Part shown: positions 27,109-35,011 of the stretch, piece after piece
Layout of the letters: each line of letters starts with the position of its first letter
Position numbering within the stretch: the first letter of the stretch is position 1
From: Stenotrophomonas maltophilia
GTDB lineage: Bacteria > Pseudomonadota > Gammaproteobacteria > Xanthomonadales > Xanthomonadaceae
Assembly: GCF_004684085.1 (NCBI RefSeq)
Contig: NZ_SRHZ01000024.1
Location: 186,001 to 250,000, forward strand
DNA: 64,000 bases
Reading direction: 5' to 3'
The notes under the pieces: generated by a model
Databases searched by the model: none
What the model was told of the DNA's origin: nothing
What the model saw: the letters and a program-made list of their open reading frames with translations, nothing else
Translations under genes and position numbers: made by a program

Positions 27109-27543
27109 TTGGTGGAAACAATTGCAGAGAGTTTCAGGAAAATAGCGATGAAATATCAACTAACAGAAGGACAGCTCAATGGTCCAGCTCAACTTTCGGC
27201 CATTGATAGCCTGCCAGAAGGCTTGAGAACGGCACTCCCTAAGAGCTACCTTGAATTCCTTAAGACTCACGACGGCGGCGAAGGATTCATTGGCGATAAC
27301 TACATCATTTTTTGGAAGGCAGAAGAGCTGGTTGATTTCAATCGTGAATATGAAGTCGAGACGGATGCGCCCGGTGTATTTTTGTTCGGCTCCAGCGGGG
27401 GAGGAGAAGCGTATGGATTCGACATGTGGGATGTCGCTATGCCGGTAGTAATGATTCCTTTTATAGGCATGGATCGTCAATACGCCATCTTGGTAGCGGC
27501 CGACCTTCCAGATTTGTTTGCGCAATTGGCAGAGCGAGAATGA
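27109..27543 (+). CDS. SMI1/KNR4 (SUKH) family immunity protein
   Basis: A perfect AGGAGGTGA at 27096-27104 points to the TTG at 27109 as start (144 residues). An ATG at 27148 with a weaker site is the alternative. The protein matches the SUKH fold: LPKSYLEFLKTHDGGEGFIGDNY, WKAEELVDFNREY, FLFGSSGGGEAYGFD and VMIPFIGMD, quoted as separate pieces. SUKH proteins neutralise contact-dependent or polymorphic toxins. No toxin is adjacent, so it is an orphan. Base composition is AT-richer than the neighbours, a sign of transfer. Confidence 0.85.
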   Translation: MVETIAESFRKIAMKYQLTEGQLNGPAQLSAIDSLPEGLRTALPKSYLEFLKTHDGGEGFIGDNYIIFWKAEELVDFNREYEVETDAPGVFLFGSSGGGEAYGFDMWDVAMPVVMIPFIGMDRQYAILVAADLPDLFAQLAERE

Positions 27544-27722
27544 TTGGCCTGGATAAGCACGCACGCCCTAAAGGCATGGAGCTGTTCGAGCTTAGACCCG
27601 TTATCGTTGGTGGTGATCCGGTCAGCCCTGAGAACAAAGCCTGGTTGACGAGAGAGCAGCATTTTGAGGCTGTGCGTTACTGGAATGGGATTGTCAGAAG
27701 TCTGCGTGATGGGCCGAAGTAG
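27540..27722 (+). CDS. Small companion ORF of the SUKH gene
   Basis: The ATG at 27540 overlaps the SUKH stop (ATGA), so it is translationally coupled. The 60-residue product contains GGDPVSPENKAWLTREQH and AVRYWNGIVRSLRD. It shares the AT-rich composition of the SUKH gene. Similar short segments with an ENKxW...YWN pattern are, as far as I recall, associated with SMI1/KNR4 proteins, so it may be a second immunity component. The function is not established. Confidence 0.65.
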   Translation: MIGLDKHARPKGMELFELRPVIVGGDPVSPENKAWLTREQHFEAVRYWNGIVRSLRDGPK

Positions 27723-27987
27723 CTGGAGATAGAAAGGTGTAGAAGGAGCAGGTCAGAAGCGGCCAGCTGCTATATAAGACATCTTGAATTGCTAAGCGAA
27801 CCGGAGGATGTCCGGCTCGCGCAAGATGGTTTGTAGAATTCCTGCAGGTCTGACTAAAATGCCTGGTCAACATTTATCGATAGCCCCGCAGAATATTTAT
27901 TCGAACGGAAATTCGATGAAAAAGCCGCGCTGCAACCAATGTATCAGTCGCGGTGGGTGTGCCCCCCCCTGCTCAAGGAGCTGCGCC

Positions 27988-28314
27988 ATGCTGGTGGTAA
28001 CCCTGGTCCTGGTCGCCCTGGTATTGGGCTTGAACCTCGTCGCCACCTTCGTGGTTCTGGGGCGCGAAGAGGTGTCGGCGGGCGGCCGGACGGTGCAGTT
28101 GTTGCTGGTCTGGCTGCTGCCGCTGGTCGGCGCGATCCTGTGCATGGCGGTGGCTACGGCCGATGGCTCGGGAAGCCGAGGTGATGGCGGCGGAAGCCAT
28201 GACACCTCCGTTGGCCATTCCAGTGACAACCATAGCCATCACAGCTACAGCGGCTCCGACTGCGGAAGCGACGGTGGCAGCAGTGACGGTGGCAGCTGCG
28301 GTGGTGGCGATTGA
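27988..28314 (+). CDS. Small membrane protein with Gly/Ser/His/Asp-rich tail
   Basis: From the ATG at 27988 (AAGGAG upstream) the product has 108 residues: two hydrophobic helices (about 2-22 and 38-57) and a low-complexity tail rich in Gly, Ser, Asp and His with two Cys near the end. A longer frame to 27808 lacks support. The tail could bind metal or be a flexible linker. I do not recognise the family. The 265 bases before it are AT-rich and hold no gene that I can see. Confidence 0.7.
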   Translation: MLVVTLVLVALVLGLNLVATFVVLGREEVSAGGRTVQLLLVWLLPLVGAILCMAVATADGSGSRGDGGGSHDTSVGHSSDNHSHHSYSGSDCGSDGGSSDGGSCGGGD

Positions 28315-28329
28315 CGAGATGTTCCAGGA

Positions 28330-28394
28330 TGCCGGCCAGCGGCCGGCACTACCAGGGCGTGACCTCGGCTGGGTAGTGCCGGCCGCTGGCCGGC
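28330..28394. repeat. Inverted pair of SMAG palindromes
   Basis: One copy (28330-28352) ends in CACTAC and the other (28373-28394) starts with GTAGTG. Both have the GCCGGCC/GGCCGGC stem. They face away from each other and lie between the small membrane protein and the convergent regulator gene. They probably form a bidirectional stem-loop transcript end. Confidence 0.85.
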
Positions 28395-28406
28395 AACCTC
28401 ATCCGC

Positions 28407-29126
28407 TCAGCCGCCGCCTTCGGTGGGCAATGGCGCCGGCACGTTCAACAACCCGCCCGCCGCCACATAGGCGGCCAGTGCCTGGCCCTGGCTGAGCAGA
28501 TGGCGTTCCATGGTGCGTTCGGCAGCCTGCGCGTCGCGGCGGCGGAAGCACTCCATCAGCTCGCGGTGTTCAGCCAGTGATTGCGCGGTGCGCCCCGGTG
28601 TCAGCAGCTGGCGGCCGCGATGCATCTTCAGGATGCGATGCAGATCGTGGGTGATGCGGATCAGCCACGGATTGCCGGCGTAATGCTGCACGGTTTCGTG
28701 AATGAGGTAGTTGTTGCGGTAGTACTCGGCGATGTTGCCTTCGGCCGCTGCCGTCTCCATTGCTGCATGCAGCTCTTCCAGCTGCTGCACGCCGGCATCG
28801 TCGATGTGCCTGACCGCCTCGTGTGCGCAGCGGCCTTCCAGCATCGCCATCACCGGGAACAGCTGGTTGAGATCTTCCAGCGTCAACCGGGTGACCCGGC
28901 TGCCACGGCCGGCATCGATCTGCACCAGGCCTTCAGCGGCCAGCAGCTTCAACGCCTCGCGCAGCGGCGTGCGGCTGATGCCCAGTTCTTCGCACAGCGC
29001 GGGCTCGTCGATCCACTCGCCCGGCGGCAGCCGGTAGTCGTAGATGCGCTCGCGCACGTGCTCGGCCACCTCTTCATACAGAGGCGCGCGCTTCTTGGGT
29101 GACCGCGGGACAGGGGCAATGGCCAT
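28407..29126 (-). CDS. mdcY: GntR/FCD-family repressor, MdcY-like
   Basis: The 239-residue protein has an N-terminal GntR winged helix (YEEVAEHVRERIYDYRLPPGE, ISRTPLREALKLLAAEGLV) and an FCD all-helical effector domain with likely metal ligands in YYRNNYLIHE and EHRELMECF. It sits at the end of the malonate locus, beside the carrier gene. MdcY is the known malonate-responsive repressor of mdc genes in Acinetobacter, and this gene has the matching family and place. The tandem repeat before mdcA is its likely target. Confidence 0.8.
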   Translation of the reverse strand: MAIAPVPRSPKKRAPLYEEVAEHVRERIYDYRLPPGEWIDEPALCEELGISRTPLREALKLLAAEGLVQIDAGRGSRVTRLTLEDLNQLFPVMAMLEGRCAHEAVRHIDDAGVQQLEELHAAMETAAAEGNIAEYYRNNYLIHETVQHYAGNPWLIRITHDLHRILKMHRGRQLLTPGRTAQSLAEHRELMECFRRRDAQAAERTMERHLLSQGQALAAYVAAGGLLNVPAPLPTEGGG

Positions 29127-29145
29127 GGAGGAAGTGTACCGCCAG

Positions 29146-29172
29146 GTAGTGCCGACCGCTGGCCGGCACTAC
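29146..29172. repeat. SMAG palindrome
   Basis: GTAGTGCCGACCGC and GGCCGGCACTAC form a palindrome with GTAG at both ends. It lies between the mdcY start and the end of the carrier gene. Confidence 0.82.
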
Positions 29173-29182
29173 CGTTGGGTGG

Positions 29183-30550
29183 CTACATCCAGCCCGGCAC
29201 CACGAACACCAGCCAGGCCAGCAGCGGCCCAAGCGCTACCACCAGGCCGCTGTAGACCAGGAAACGACGGAACAGCGTCTCGCGCTCTTCCTTCGCGGCC
29301 GAGGCCACCACCAGCGCGCCGTTGGTGGAGAACGGGCTGACATCGACGATGGTGGACGACACCGCCAGCGCGCAGATCACACCGGCCGCGCTGAGGTGGC
29401 CCTGCATCAGGAACGGCACCGCCAGTGGAATCGTGGCGCCCAGTACGGCGGCCGACGAAGCGAACGCCGAGACGATGCCACCGACATAGCAGACCAGCAG
29501 CGCACCCAGCAGCGGAATGCCGATGCTGGAGACGCCGTGGCCGATGAAGTCCACAGCGCCGGCATGTTCCAGCACGCCGATGTAGGTCACCACGCCGCAG
29601 ATCAGCAGCACGGTGGACCAGCTGATGCCATCGACCGCGCCCTTCTGGCTTTGTGGCGACAGCAGTGCCAGCGCGACAGCCACGGTGATCGAGACCAGAC
29701 CGACATTGAGGTTGTAGATCAGCGCGGCCACGCCCAGGCCGAGCAGGCCGATCAGGGTGAACAGGCGCTCGCGGGTCAGGCCCACGGCGTCCAGCGCAAC
29801 CGGATCGTTGGAGAGCGTGCCTCCGCCCGCCGAGACCAGCGCGCCATGGCCTTCAATGGCGAACTGCCGCGACGACGCCTGCGGGCCACCGGCCATTGCC
29901 AGCTCTGCATTGCCCAGCGCACCGGCTGCGGTAATCGAGCCACGGCGCAGCAGTGCGATGCCACCGAAGGCGAAGAAGCAGATCGTCGCCATCATGAAGT
30001 TGAAGCCCAGGCTGGTCAGGAACACTGCCATCTCGGTCACTTCCAGCCCGGCTTTCTGCACCACGCCATTGGTGATGCTGCCGTACACGCTGATCGGCGA
30101 GAAGCCACCGGCCTGCGCGCCGTGGATGACCAGCAGCCCCATCATCAGCGGGTTGATGTTGTACTGCTTGGCAAAGCGCAGCGCGACCGGGCCGATGATG
30201 GCCACCGCAGCGGGCCCCAGGGCGCCGAAAGCGGTGAGGACCGCGGTGATCACGAACATCACCCACGGGATGGCCACGATATGCCCGCGCACCGCTTTCA
30301 CCGCCCAGTGCACCAGCAGGTCGATGGTGCCGTTCTTCTGCGCGATGGCGAACAGATAGGTGATGCCGACCAGGGTCAGGAACAGATCACCGGGAAAGCC
30401 GGCCAGGACCTCCTTGCCGCCCATGTCGACCCACAGGCCGCCGACGATGAAGGCCAGCGCGAAGGCGACTGCGCCCATGTTGATCGGCATCGCAGTGGCG
30501 ACGACGAACATGATCACCAGACCGATGATCGTTGCGATTTGTGGACTCAT
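29183..30550 (-). CDS. MatC-type malonate/dicarboxylate carrier
   Basis: The 455-residue protein has about 12 membrane segments and matches the MatC-like dicarboxylate carrier family (IVGGLWVDMGGKEVLAGFPG, GGFSPISVYGSITN, and SSTIVDVSPFSTNGALVV near the C-terminus). GGGAGGG precedes the ATG. Following the mdc genes, it most likely imports malonate. It stands in place of the two-gene MdcLM transporter of Pseudomonas. It is separated from mdcH by about 100 bases, so it may be in the same transcript or have its own promoter. Confidence 0.85.
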   Translation of the reverse strand: MSPQIATIIGLVIMFVVATAMPINMGAVAFALAFIVGGLWVDMGGKEVLAGFPGDLFLTLVGITYLFAIAQKNGTIDLLVHWAVKAVRGHIVAIPWVMFVITAVLTAFGALGPAAVAIIGPVALRFAKQYNINPLMMGLLVIHGAQAGGFSPISVYGSITNGVVQKAGLEVTEMAVFLTSLGFNFMMATICFFAFGGIALLRRGSITAAGALGNAELAMAGGPQASSRQFAIEGHGALVSAGGGTLSNDPVALDAVGLTRERLFTLIGLLGLGVAALIYNLNVGLVSITVAVALALLSPQSQKGAVDGISWSTVLLICGVVTYIGVLEHAGAVDFIGHGVSSIGIPLLGALLVCYVGGIVSAFASSAAVLGATIPLAVPFLMQGHLSAAGVICALAVSSTIVDVSPFSTNGALVVASAAKEERETLFRRFLVYSGLVVALGPLLAWLVFVVPGWM

Positions 30551-30654
30551 GCGCCCTCCCAGACACGTGACTCACGTACAGCGCGGATGGAGACCCGCCA
30601 TCCCGGGGTAAGGCGACGTACTGCGTGTTGCGTGATACGTACTGCTCGAACCCG

Positions 30655-31575
30655 TTACTGCAGCCGCTCCAGCGCGCTGCGGACCCAGGCCGCCGCGCCT
30701 TCAAGGCTCTGGAATTCCTCCACCGCGCGTACTTCGCAGCACGGATAGGCCGGCGCGACCATGCGCGCCAGCGCGTTGCCCGGGCCCAGCTGCAGGAACA
30801 CCCGCGCGCCGCGCTCGAAGGCCTGGCGCATCACCTGCGTCCATTCGATGGTCTGTGCCAGCTGCGCCGACAGGGTGTGCACCACAGCAGCGGTATCGCG
30901 TACCGGGCGGGCGTCGATGCCGGCCAGCAGCGGCAGGCGGGGCGGTTGCAGCGCGGCCGCCCGCAGCGCATCGGCAAACGATGCAACGGCCGCCGACAAC
31001 AGCGGCGTGTGCGCCGGCACATGCACCGGCAGGGGCTTTACTTCGGCGCCCTGCGCAAGCGCTGCGGTAGCCAGCGCATGCAGCGCGGGCAGCCTGCCGC
31101 CCACGATGAAATGGTCGTGGCCGTTGGCGATGGCCACGTGCGCACCCCGGGCATCGCACAACGGCTGCAGCGCACGGCGATCCAGCCCCAGCACCGCCTG
31201 CATGCCCGCATCGGCCGGGCTTGCAGCGTCCATCAGCCGTGCACGCTGTACTGCCAGGGCTAGGCAGGTGCCTGCATCAAAACTGCCAGCGATCGAATGC
31301 GCGGCCAGCTCGCCGATGCTGTAACCGGCCACCAGCAGCGGAGCGGGCAGGGCGTCACGCAGGCCCTGCCAGTGCGCCAGGATTGCCGCACACAGCAGCG
31401 GCTGGGCCTGCGCATTGTCAAAGCGGTTGTCGCGTGCTGCGGCAGCGATCACGTCGTGGCCCAGCACGGCGCTGGCCGCCTCCAGCACGGGGCGCGCGGC
31501 GGCAACATCGCGCACGCGGTCGAACATCGCCGGATGCTGTGCACCTTGTCCGGGGCAGAGCAGGGCCAGGCTCAT
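30655..31575 (-). CDS. mdcH: Malonate decarboxylase epsilon subunit (malonyl transferase)
   Basis: The start chosen is the ATG at 31575, which overlaps the mdcB stop as ATGA. The 306-residue product is an acyltransferase of the FabD type with CPGQGAQHPAMF, the nucleophile motif GYSIGE and a late QLGPGNALARM. It loads malonyl from malonyl-CoA onto the acyl-carrier subunit of malonate decarboxylase, the priming step. It is the last gene of the overlapping chain. Confidence 0.9.
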   Translation of the reverse strand: MSLALLCPGQGAQHPAMFDRVRDVAAARPVLEAASAVLGHDVIAAAARDNRFDNAQAQPLLCAAILAHWQGLRDALPAPLLVAGYSIGELAAHSIAGSFDAGTCLALAVQRARLMDAASPADAGMQAVLGLDRRALQPLCDARGAHVAIANGHDHFIVGGRLPALHALATAALAQGAEVKPLPVHVPAHTPLLSAAVASFADALRAAALQPPRLPLLAGIDARPVRDTAAVVHTLSAQLAQTIEWTQVMRQAFERGARVFLQLGPGNALARMVAPAYPCCEVRAVEEFQSLEGAAAWVRSALERLQ

Positions 31576-32429
31576 GCGCCCTCCTGCTGCAGCAGAAACC
31601 ATGCGCAGGCCAGCAGGTCTGCACTGCCGCCCGGGCTGAGCCGGCGTGCGGCGAAGGCATCGCCGATGCCGTGCAGACGCGTGTGCCAATCCGGTGCGAA
31701 TGCGCCGCCGCAGGAAAGGAAGGCGGCGGCCTGCTGCTGCGCCCAGCGCAGGCCATCGGCGCCGCCACGGTGCAGCAGGTTGAGGTCATCCACCTGCGCG
31801 ATGAGCTGCATCAACGTGTGGCACAGCGCGGCATGGGCAGGCAGGCCACTGCCCAGCGCGTGGCGCAGGGTGGGCAATGCCAGTTCGCGCAGGATGGGGT
31901 AGCCGGCAGCGGCCTGCTCGCGCACACCGGCCACGCCATGCAACGTTCGCGCGCGCTGGCCGGGGCTGTCTGCATTCAATGGTGCTGCTGCCAGTGCATC
32001 GTTCCACTGCCGTACTGCCAGGCATACCTGGGCACCGGACGGGGCGTGGCCCTGCTTACGTCGGCACGCTGCCGAGGCAGCCACCAGCAGGCCAAGGCTG
32101 AAGATCGCGCCGCGATGGGTGTTGATGCCGCCGGTGGCGCGCAGCATCGCTGCTTCGGCGGCGATGCCGTGTGCGCGCAGCACCGCGAACGGTGCGCCTG
32201 CCGCGCCCTCCCGCGCCACCGCAGTGAAATAGTGGCGCAGCGCAAATAGGCTGCGCAGGAACGTGCCTGCATCCATATCGTCATGGCTGCCGCTGTCGAA
32301 CGGTGTGACCAGGCCGGGCTTGGGCGCACAGGCCAGTTCGGTGTGCAGGCTGGCGACCGCCAAGCGGCCCAGACGCGCGCTGTCGACCTGCGCGGTTGTG
32401 GGCGTCGATAGGCGCACGACGGCGTTCAT
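31572..32429 (-). CDS. mdcB: Triphosphoribosyl-dephospho-CoA synthase
   Basis: The 285-residue protein has the CitG/MdcB signatures ELACAPKPGLVTP, GSHDDMDAGTFLRS and NTHRGAIFSLGLL. It makes 2'-(5''-triphosphoribosyl)-3'-dephospho-CoA from ATP and dephospho-CoA, the precursor of the prosthetic group of the MdcC subunit. It overlaps both neighbours by four bases. In Pseudomonas mdcB often lies after mdcA, whereas here it is between mdcG and mdcH. Confidence 0.9.
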   Translation of the reverse strand: MNAVVRLSTPTTAQVDSARLGRLAVASLHTELACAPKPGLVTPFDSGSHDDMDAGTFLRSLFALRHYFTAVAREGAAGAPFAVLRAHGIAAEAAMLRATGGINTHRGAIFSLGLLVAASAACRRKQGHAPSGAQVCLAVRQWNDALAAAPLNADSPGQRARTLHGVAGVREQAAAGYPILRELALPTLRHALGSGLPAHAALCHTLMQLIAQVDDLNLLHRGGADGLRWAQQQAAAFLSCGGAFAPDWHTRLHGIGDAFAARRLSPGGSADLLACAWFLLQQEGA

Positions 32430-33076
32430 GCCGCCGCTCTTGCCGCAGTGAACAGCGATATACGAGGTTCCAGCGCGGCGCCTTCAAGGCGCTTCACCAG
32501 CACTTCGCGGGTGGGGCCGGCGTATTCGCGCCAGTTCACCGCACCGCCATCGGGCAGGCACAGTTCGCCGTCCACCCGATGGGGATGCTGGCTCTCCCAG
32601 TGGCGCAGTTGCGCAATCAGCGCATCAACCTGCGCGGCATCGGCAACCTGCCACAGCAGATCGATGTCGGAGTGGTCATGCACATAGGCAAGGCCGGTCA
32701 GATGCTGCCAGGCGAATGCACCAAAAACGCGCGCTGGTGCGATGGCCGCAAGTGCCTGCAGCGGCGCATGCCAGCCGGGGGCAATGATGGGATCAGTCAC
32801 CGAAAGCAGCTCTGCTAAGGTCGGCGGTTCCTGCACACGCTCAACATCCTGCAGGGCAACGCGCAGGGCCAATCGCTGCTTGCCGTCGGCCGGTGGCAGC
32901 GGCACGCCCAACCGCAGGCGCGGATCGGGGTCATCGGCCGCGCGCCGCGCCACCATCGCCGGCAGGCCCTGCGCGAACCACGCGGCAAGGCGCGGCTCCT
33001 GCGTAGCCACGTCGGCGCGCCAATCGGCGTGGGCCGACAGCCAGACCAGCATGTGGCGGGCGGGATGCTCAGGCAT
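32426..33076 (-). CDS. mdcG: Malonate decarboxylase holo-ACP synthase (phosphoribosyl-dephospho-CoA transferase)
   Basis: The 216-residue protein contains a nucleotidyltransferase-like core with DHSDIDLLW (acidic metal ligands) and FGAFAWQHLTGL. It transfers the phosphoribosyl-dephospho-CoA group to the serine of apo-MdcC. It overlaps mdcE by eight bases and mdcB by four, so expression is translationally coupled. Confidence 0.9.
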   Translation of the reverse strand: MPEHPARHMLVWLSAHADWRADVATQEPRLAAWFAQGLPAMVARRAADDPDPRLRLGVPLPPADGKQRLALRVALQDVERVQEPPTLAELLSVTDPIIAPGWHAPLQALAAIAPARVFGAFAWQHLTGLAYVHDHSDIDLLWQVADAAQVDALIAQLRHWESQHPHRVDGELCLPDGGAVNWREYAGPTREVLVKRLEGAALEPRISLFTAARAAA

Positions 33077-33779
33077 TGCCGTGGCTCACCGCTTCCACGA
33101 CCTGCGCGGCCAGCAGGCGTCCACCGCGTTCGGCACCCAGAATGGCACGCCGGTCGCAGTCGGCAGGTGCGCGCAGCGCCTGCAGCAGATGCTGCGCAAG
33201 GTCGCCGTCCCACAGCGACTCCACTGCACCCATCGCCACATAGTTCTCCACGCCCGGTGCAAATACCGGCGAGGTCTGGCTCAACGCCTGCAGTTTTTCC
33301 AGCGGCTGCTTGGTCACCCGTGCCATCGCGCGCAGGTCCATCACCCGCACCTGTGCATCGGGCAGGGCATGGATGTGGTCGGCCATCAGCCCGAACGAGA
33401 GGAAGCCGCCACTGACCGATTCGCCGTAGACCAGGGTGATCAGGCGCGCGCCGCGACGGCGGGCAAGATCCAGCGTCTGCGCCAGGTGCGCGAAGTAGCC
33501 GTTGATGCCCAGCAGTTCATCGCGGCGGGCCAGGCGCTGGCCCGCGGTATCGACCAGCATCACGATCGCGCGTTGCGGGTAGGCGGTGGTGCTGGCCAGC
33601 ACCGTATCTGCCAAGGCCCACGCATGGTCCACACCTACTTCGATCTTGTCGGTGGTGCCGATAACGGTCACTACGCCGTCAGCGGTGGTGGCCGTACCGG
33701 TCAGCACCGAATCCTCCACGGCGATGGTGTGCCCCTGCGGGAACAACGCGTCCAGCAGGGTGTGCAGGGGCGCAGTCAT
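33069..33779 (-). CDS. mdcE: Malonate decarboxylase gamma subunit (carboxylyase)
   Basis: The 236-residue protein is a crotonase-fold carboxyltransferase subunit with MLVDTAGQRLARRDELLGI and VYGESVSGGFLSFGLMADH, the oxyanion and substrate regions of MdcE. With MdcD it decarboxylates malonyl-S-ACP to acetyl-S-ACP. The start overlaps the mdcD stop by four bases. Confidence 0.92.
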   Translation of the reverse strand: MTAPLHTLLDALFPQGHTIAVEDSVLTGTATTADGVVTVIGTTDKIEVGVDHAWALADTVLASTTAYPQRAIVMLVDTAGQRLARRDELLGINGYFAHLAQTLDLARRRGARLITLVYGESVSGGFLSFGLMADHIHALPDAQVRVMDLRAMARVTKQPLEKLQALSQTSPVFAPGVENYVAMGAVESLWDGDLAQHLLQALRAPADCDRRAILGAERGGRLLAAQVVEAVSHGNA

Positions 33780-34684
33780 GGCAGGCTCCGGTGCGCGGTG
33801 GCGGCAAGGAAGGCATCGGTTTCCAGCAGCGGCAAGCGCTCCGGGTCGGCAATGCCCTGGCGCGCCCAGATCTGCAGGCCATCGGTGCAGTCACCCCAGG
33901 CATCCACGCGCGCCTTCAGCGCCGCGTGGCGTGCCTGCAGGGCCGCGAGCGCGGCATCAGGATCGGCGCTTTGGATGTCTGCCTGCAGCGCCTCGAACGC
34001 AGCCTGGGCGAACGCGCTGATCGCATCGGGTACCAGCACCTGGGCCTGGTCGATCAGGTAGCGGTGCTTGCCACCGGTCACCCGCCACACCAGCGCGCGG
34101 TCGCGCGAGTCGAACTCTTCTACGCCGCGTACGGTTTCGATCACCTCCGGGCCGGACAGCGACAGCCGGCCCTCTTCGGACATGATGACCGTACTGCAGC
34201 AGCGGGCGACGATGCCCATGCCGCCGAAGGCACCGTTGCCACTGCCGATCAATGCCAGCACCGGCACGCCTGCCGCGCGCGCAGCCAACGTGGCACGCAT
34301 GATCTCGGAAATGGCGATCAGCCCGGCATTGGCCTCATGCAGGCGCACGCCGCCGGTATCGAGCAGCAGCAGCACGCCATCGGGCCGGGTCTGCGCGGCG
34401 CGACGCAGCAGGCCGGTCAGCTTGGCGCCGTGCACCTCGCCTACGCCGCCGCCCATGAATTCGCCCTGCTGCGCCGCCACCAGCACGCGTTTGCCGCGCA
34501 CTGTTGCCTCGCCAACAACGATGCCATCGTCGAAGGCGGCGGGTTGGTCCAACTGTGCCAGGTGGGGGCTGATGACGCGTCGGGCCGGACCGAGGAATTC
34601 GTGGAAGGAGCCCGCATCGAGCAGTCCGGCCAGACGCGCGCGCGCATCGGCTTCGTAATAGCTGTGGCGCGGGGCAAGGCTCAT
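33776..34684 (-). CDS. mdcD: Malonate decarboxylase beta subunit
   Basis: The 302-residue protein is a carboxyltransferase of the acetyl-CoA carboxylase beta type (GEFMGGGVGEVHGAKL, LLLDTGGVRLHEANAGL, GNGAFGGMGI, LSGPEVIETVRG). It pairs with MdcE to form the decarboxylase active site. It overlaps mdcC by four bases and mdcE by four. Confidence 0.93.
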   Translation of the reverse strand: MSLAPRHSYYEADARARLAGLLDAGSFHEFLGPARRVISPHLAQLDQPAAFDDGIVVGEATVRGKRVLVAAQQGEFMGGGVGEVHGAKLTGLLRRAAQTRPDGVLLLLDTGGVRLHEANAGLIAISEIMRATLAARAAGVPVLALIGSGNGAFGGMGIVARCCSTVIMSEEGRLSLSGPEVIETVRGVEEFDSRDRALVWRVTGGKHRYLIDQAQVLVPDAISAFAQAAFEALQADIQSADPDAALAALQARHAALKARVDAWGDCTDGLQIWARQGIADPERLPLLETDAFLAATAHRSLP

Positions 34685-35001
34685 GGCTGGCCTCCAGCAC
34701 GCAGGGTTTCCACCGCTTGGTCCAGGCGCAGGCTGACCACCGCCGGGGTGGCGCCGGCATCATTGATCGAGATGCGTATATCGCGCAGGGGATGACGCTG
34801 TGCGAAGTCGTTGATCACCGCTTGCCACACGCCGCCGAAGCCCTGCGCGGCGGTGATGACACGCACCGTCATCGTACCGTCCAATGCGGCCGGCTCCAGC
34901 AGGATTTCCAGGTTGCCCGAGGCCAGTACGCCGACCAGCACCGCATCGCGCGGGAACTGCACTGCGGTGTGTCCTTCGAATCGATAGTCGAGGGTTTCCA
35001 T
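34681..35001 (-). CDS. mdcC: Malonate decarboxylase acyl-carrier (delta) subunit
   Basis: The 106-residue protein matches MdcC: LVGVLASGNLEILLEP near residue 30, where the serine in ASGN carries the phosphoribosyl-dephospho-CoA arm, and INDAGATPAVVSLRL. It carries the acetyl/malonyl thioester between MdcA and MdcD-MdcE. It starts ten bases after mdcA. Confidence 0.92.
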   Translation of the reverse strand: METLDYRFEGHTAVQFPRDAVLVGVLASGNLEILLEPAALDGTMTVRVITAAQGFGGVWQAVINDFAQRHPLRDIRISINDAGATPAVVSLRLDQAVETLRAGGQP

Positions 35002-35011
35002 GCTCAGTCCC

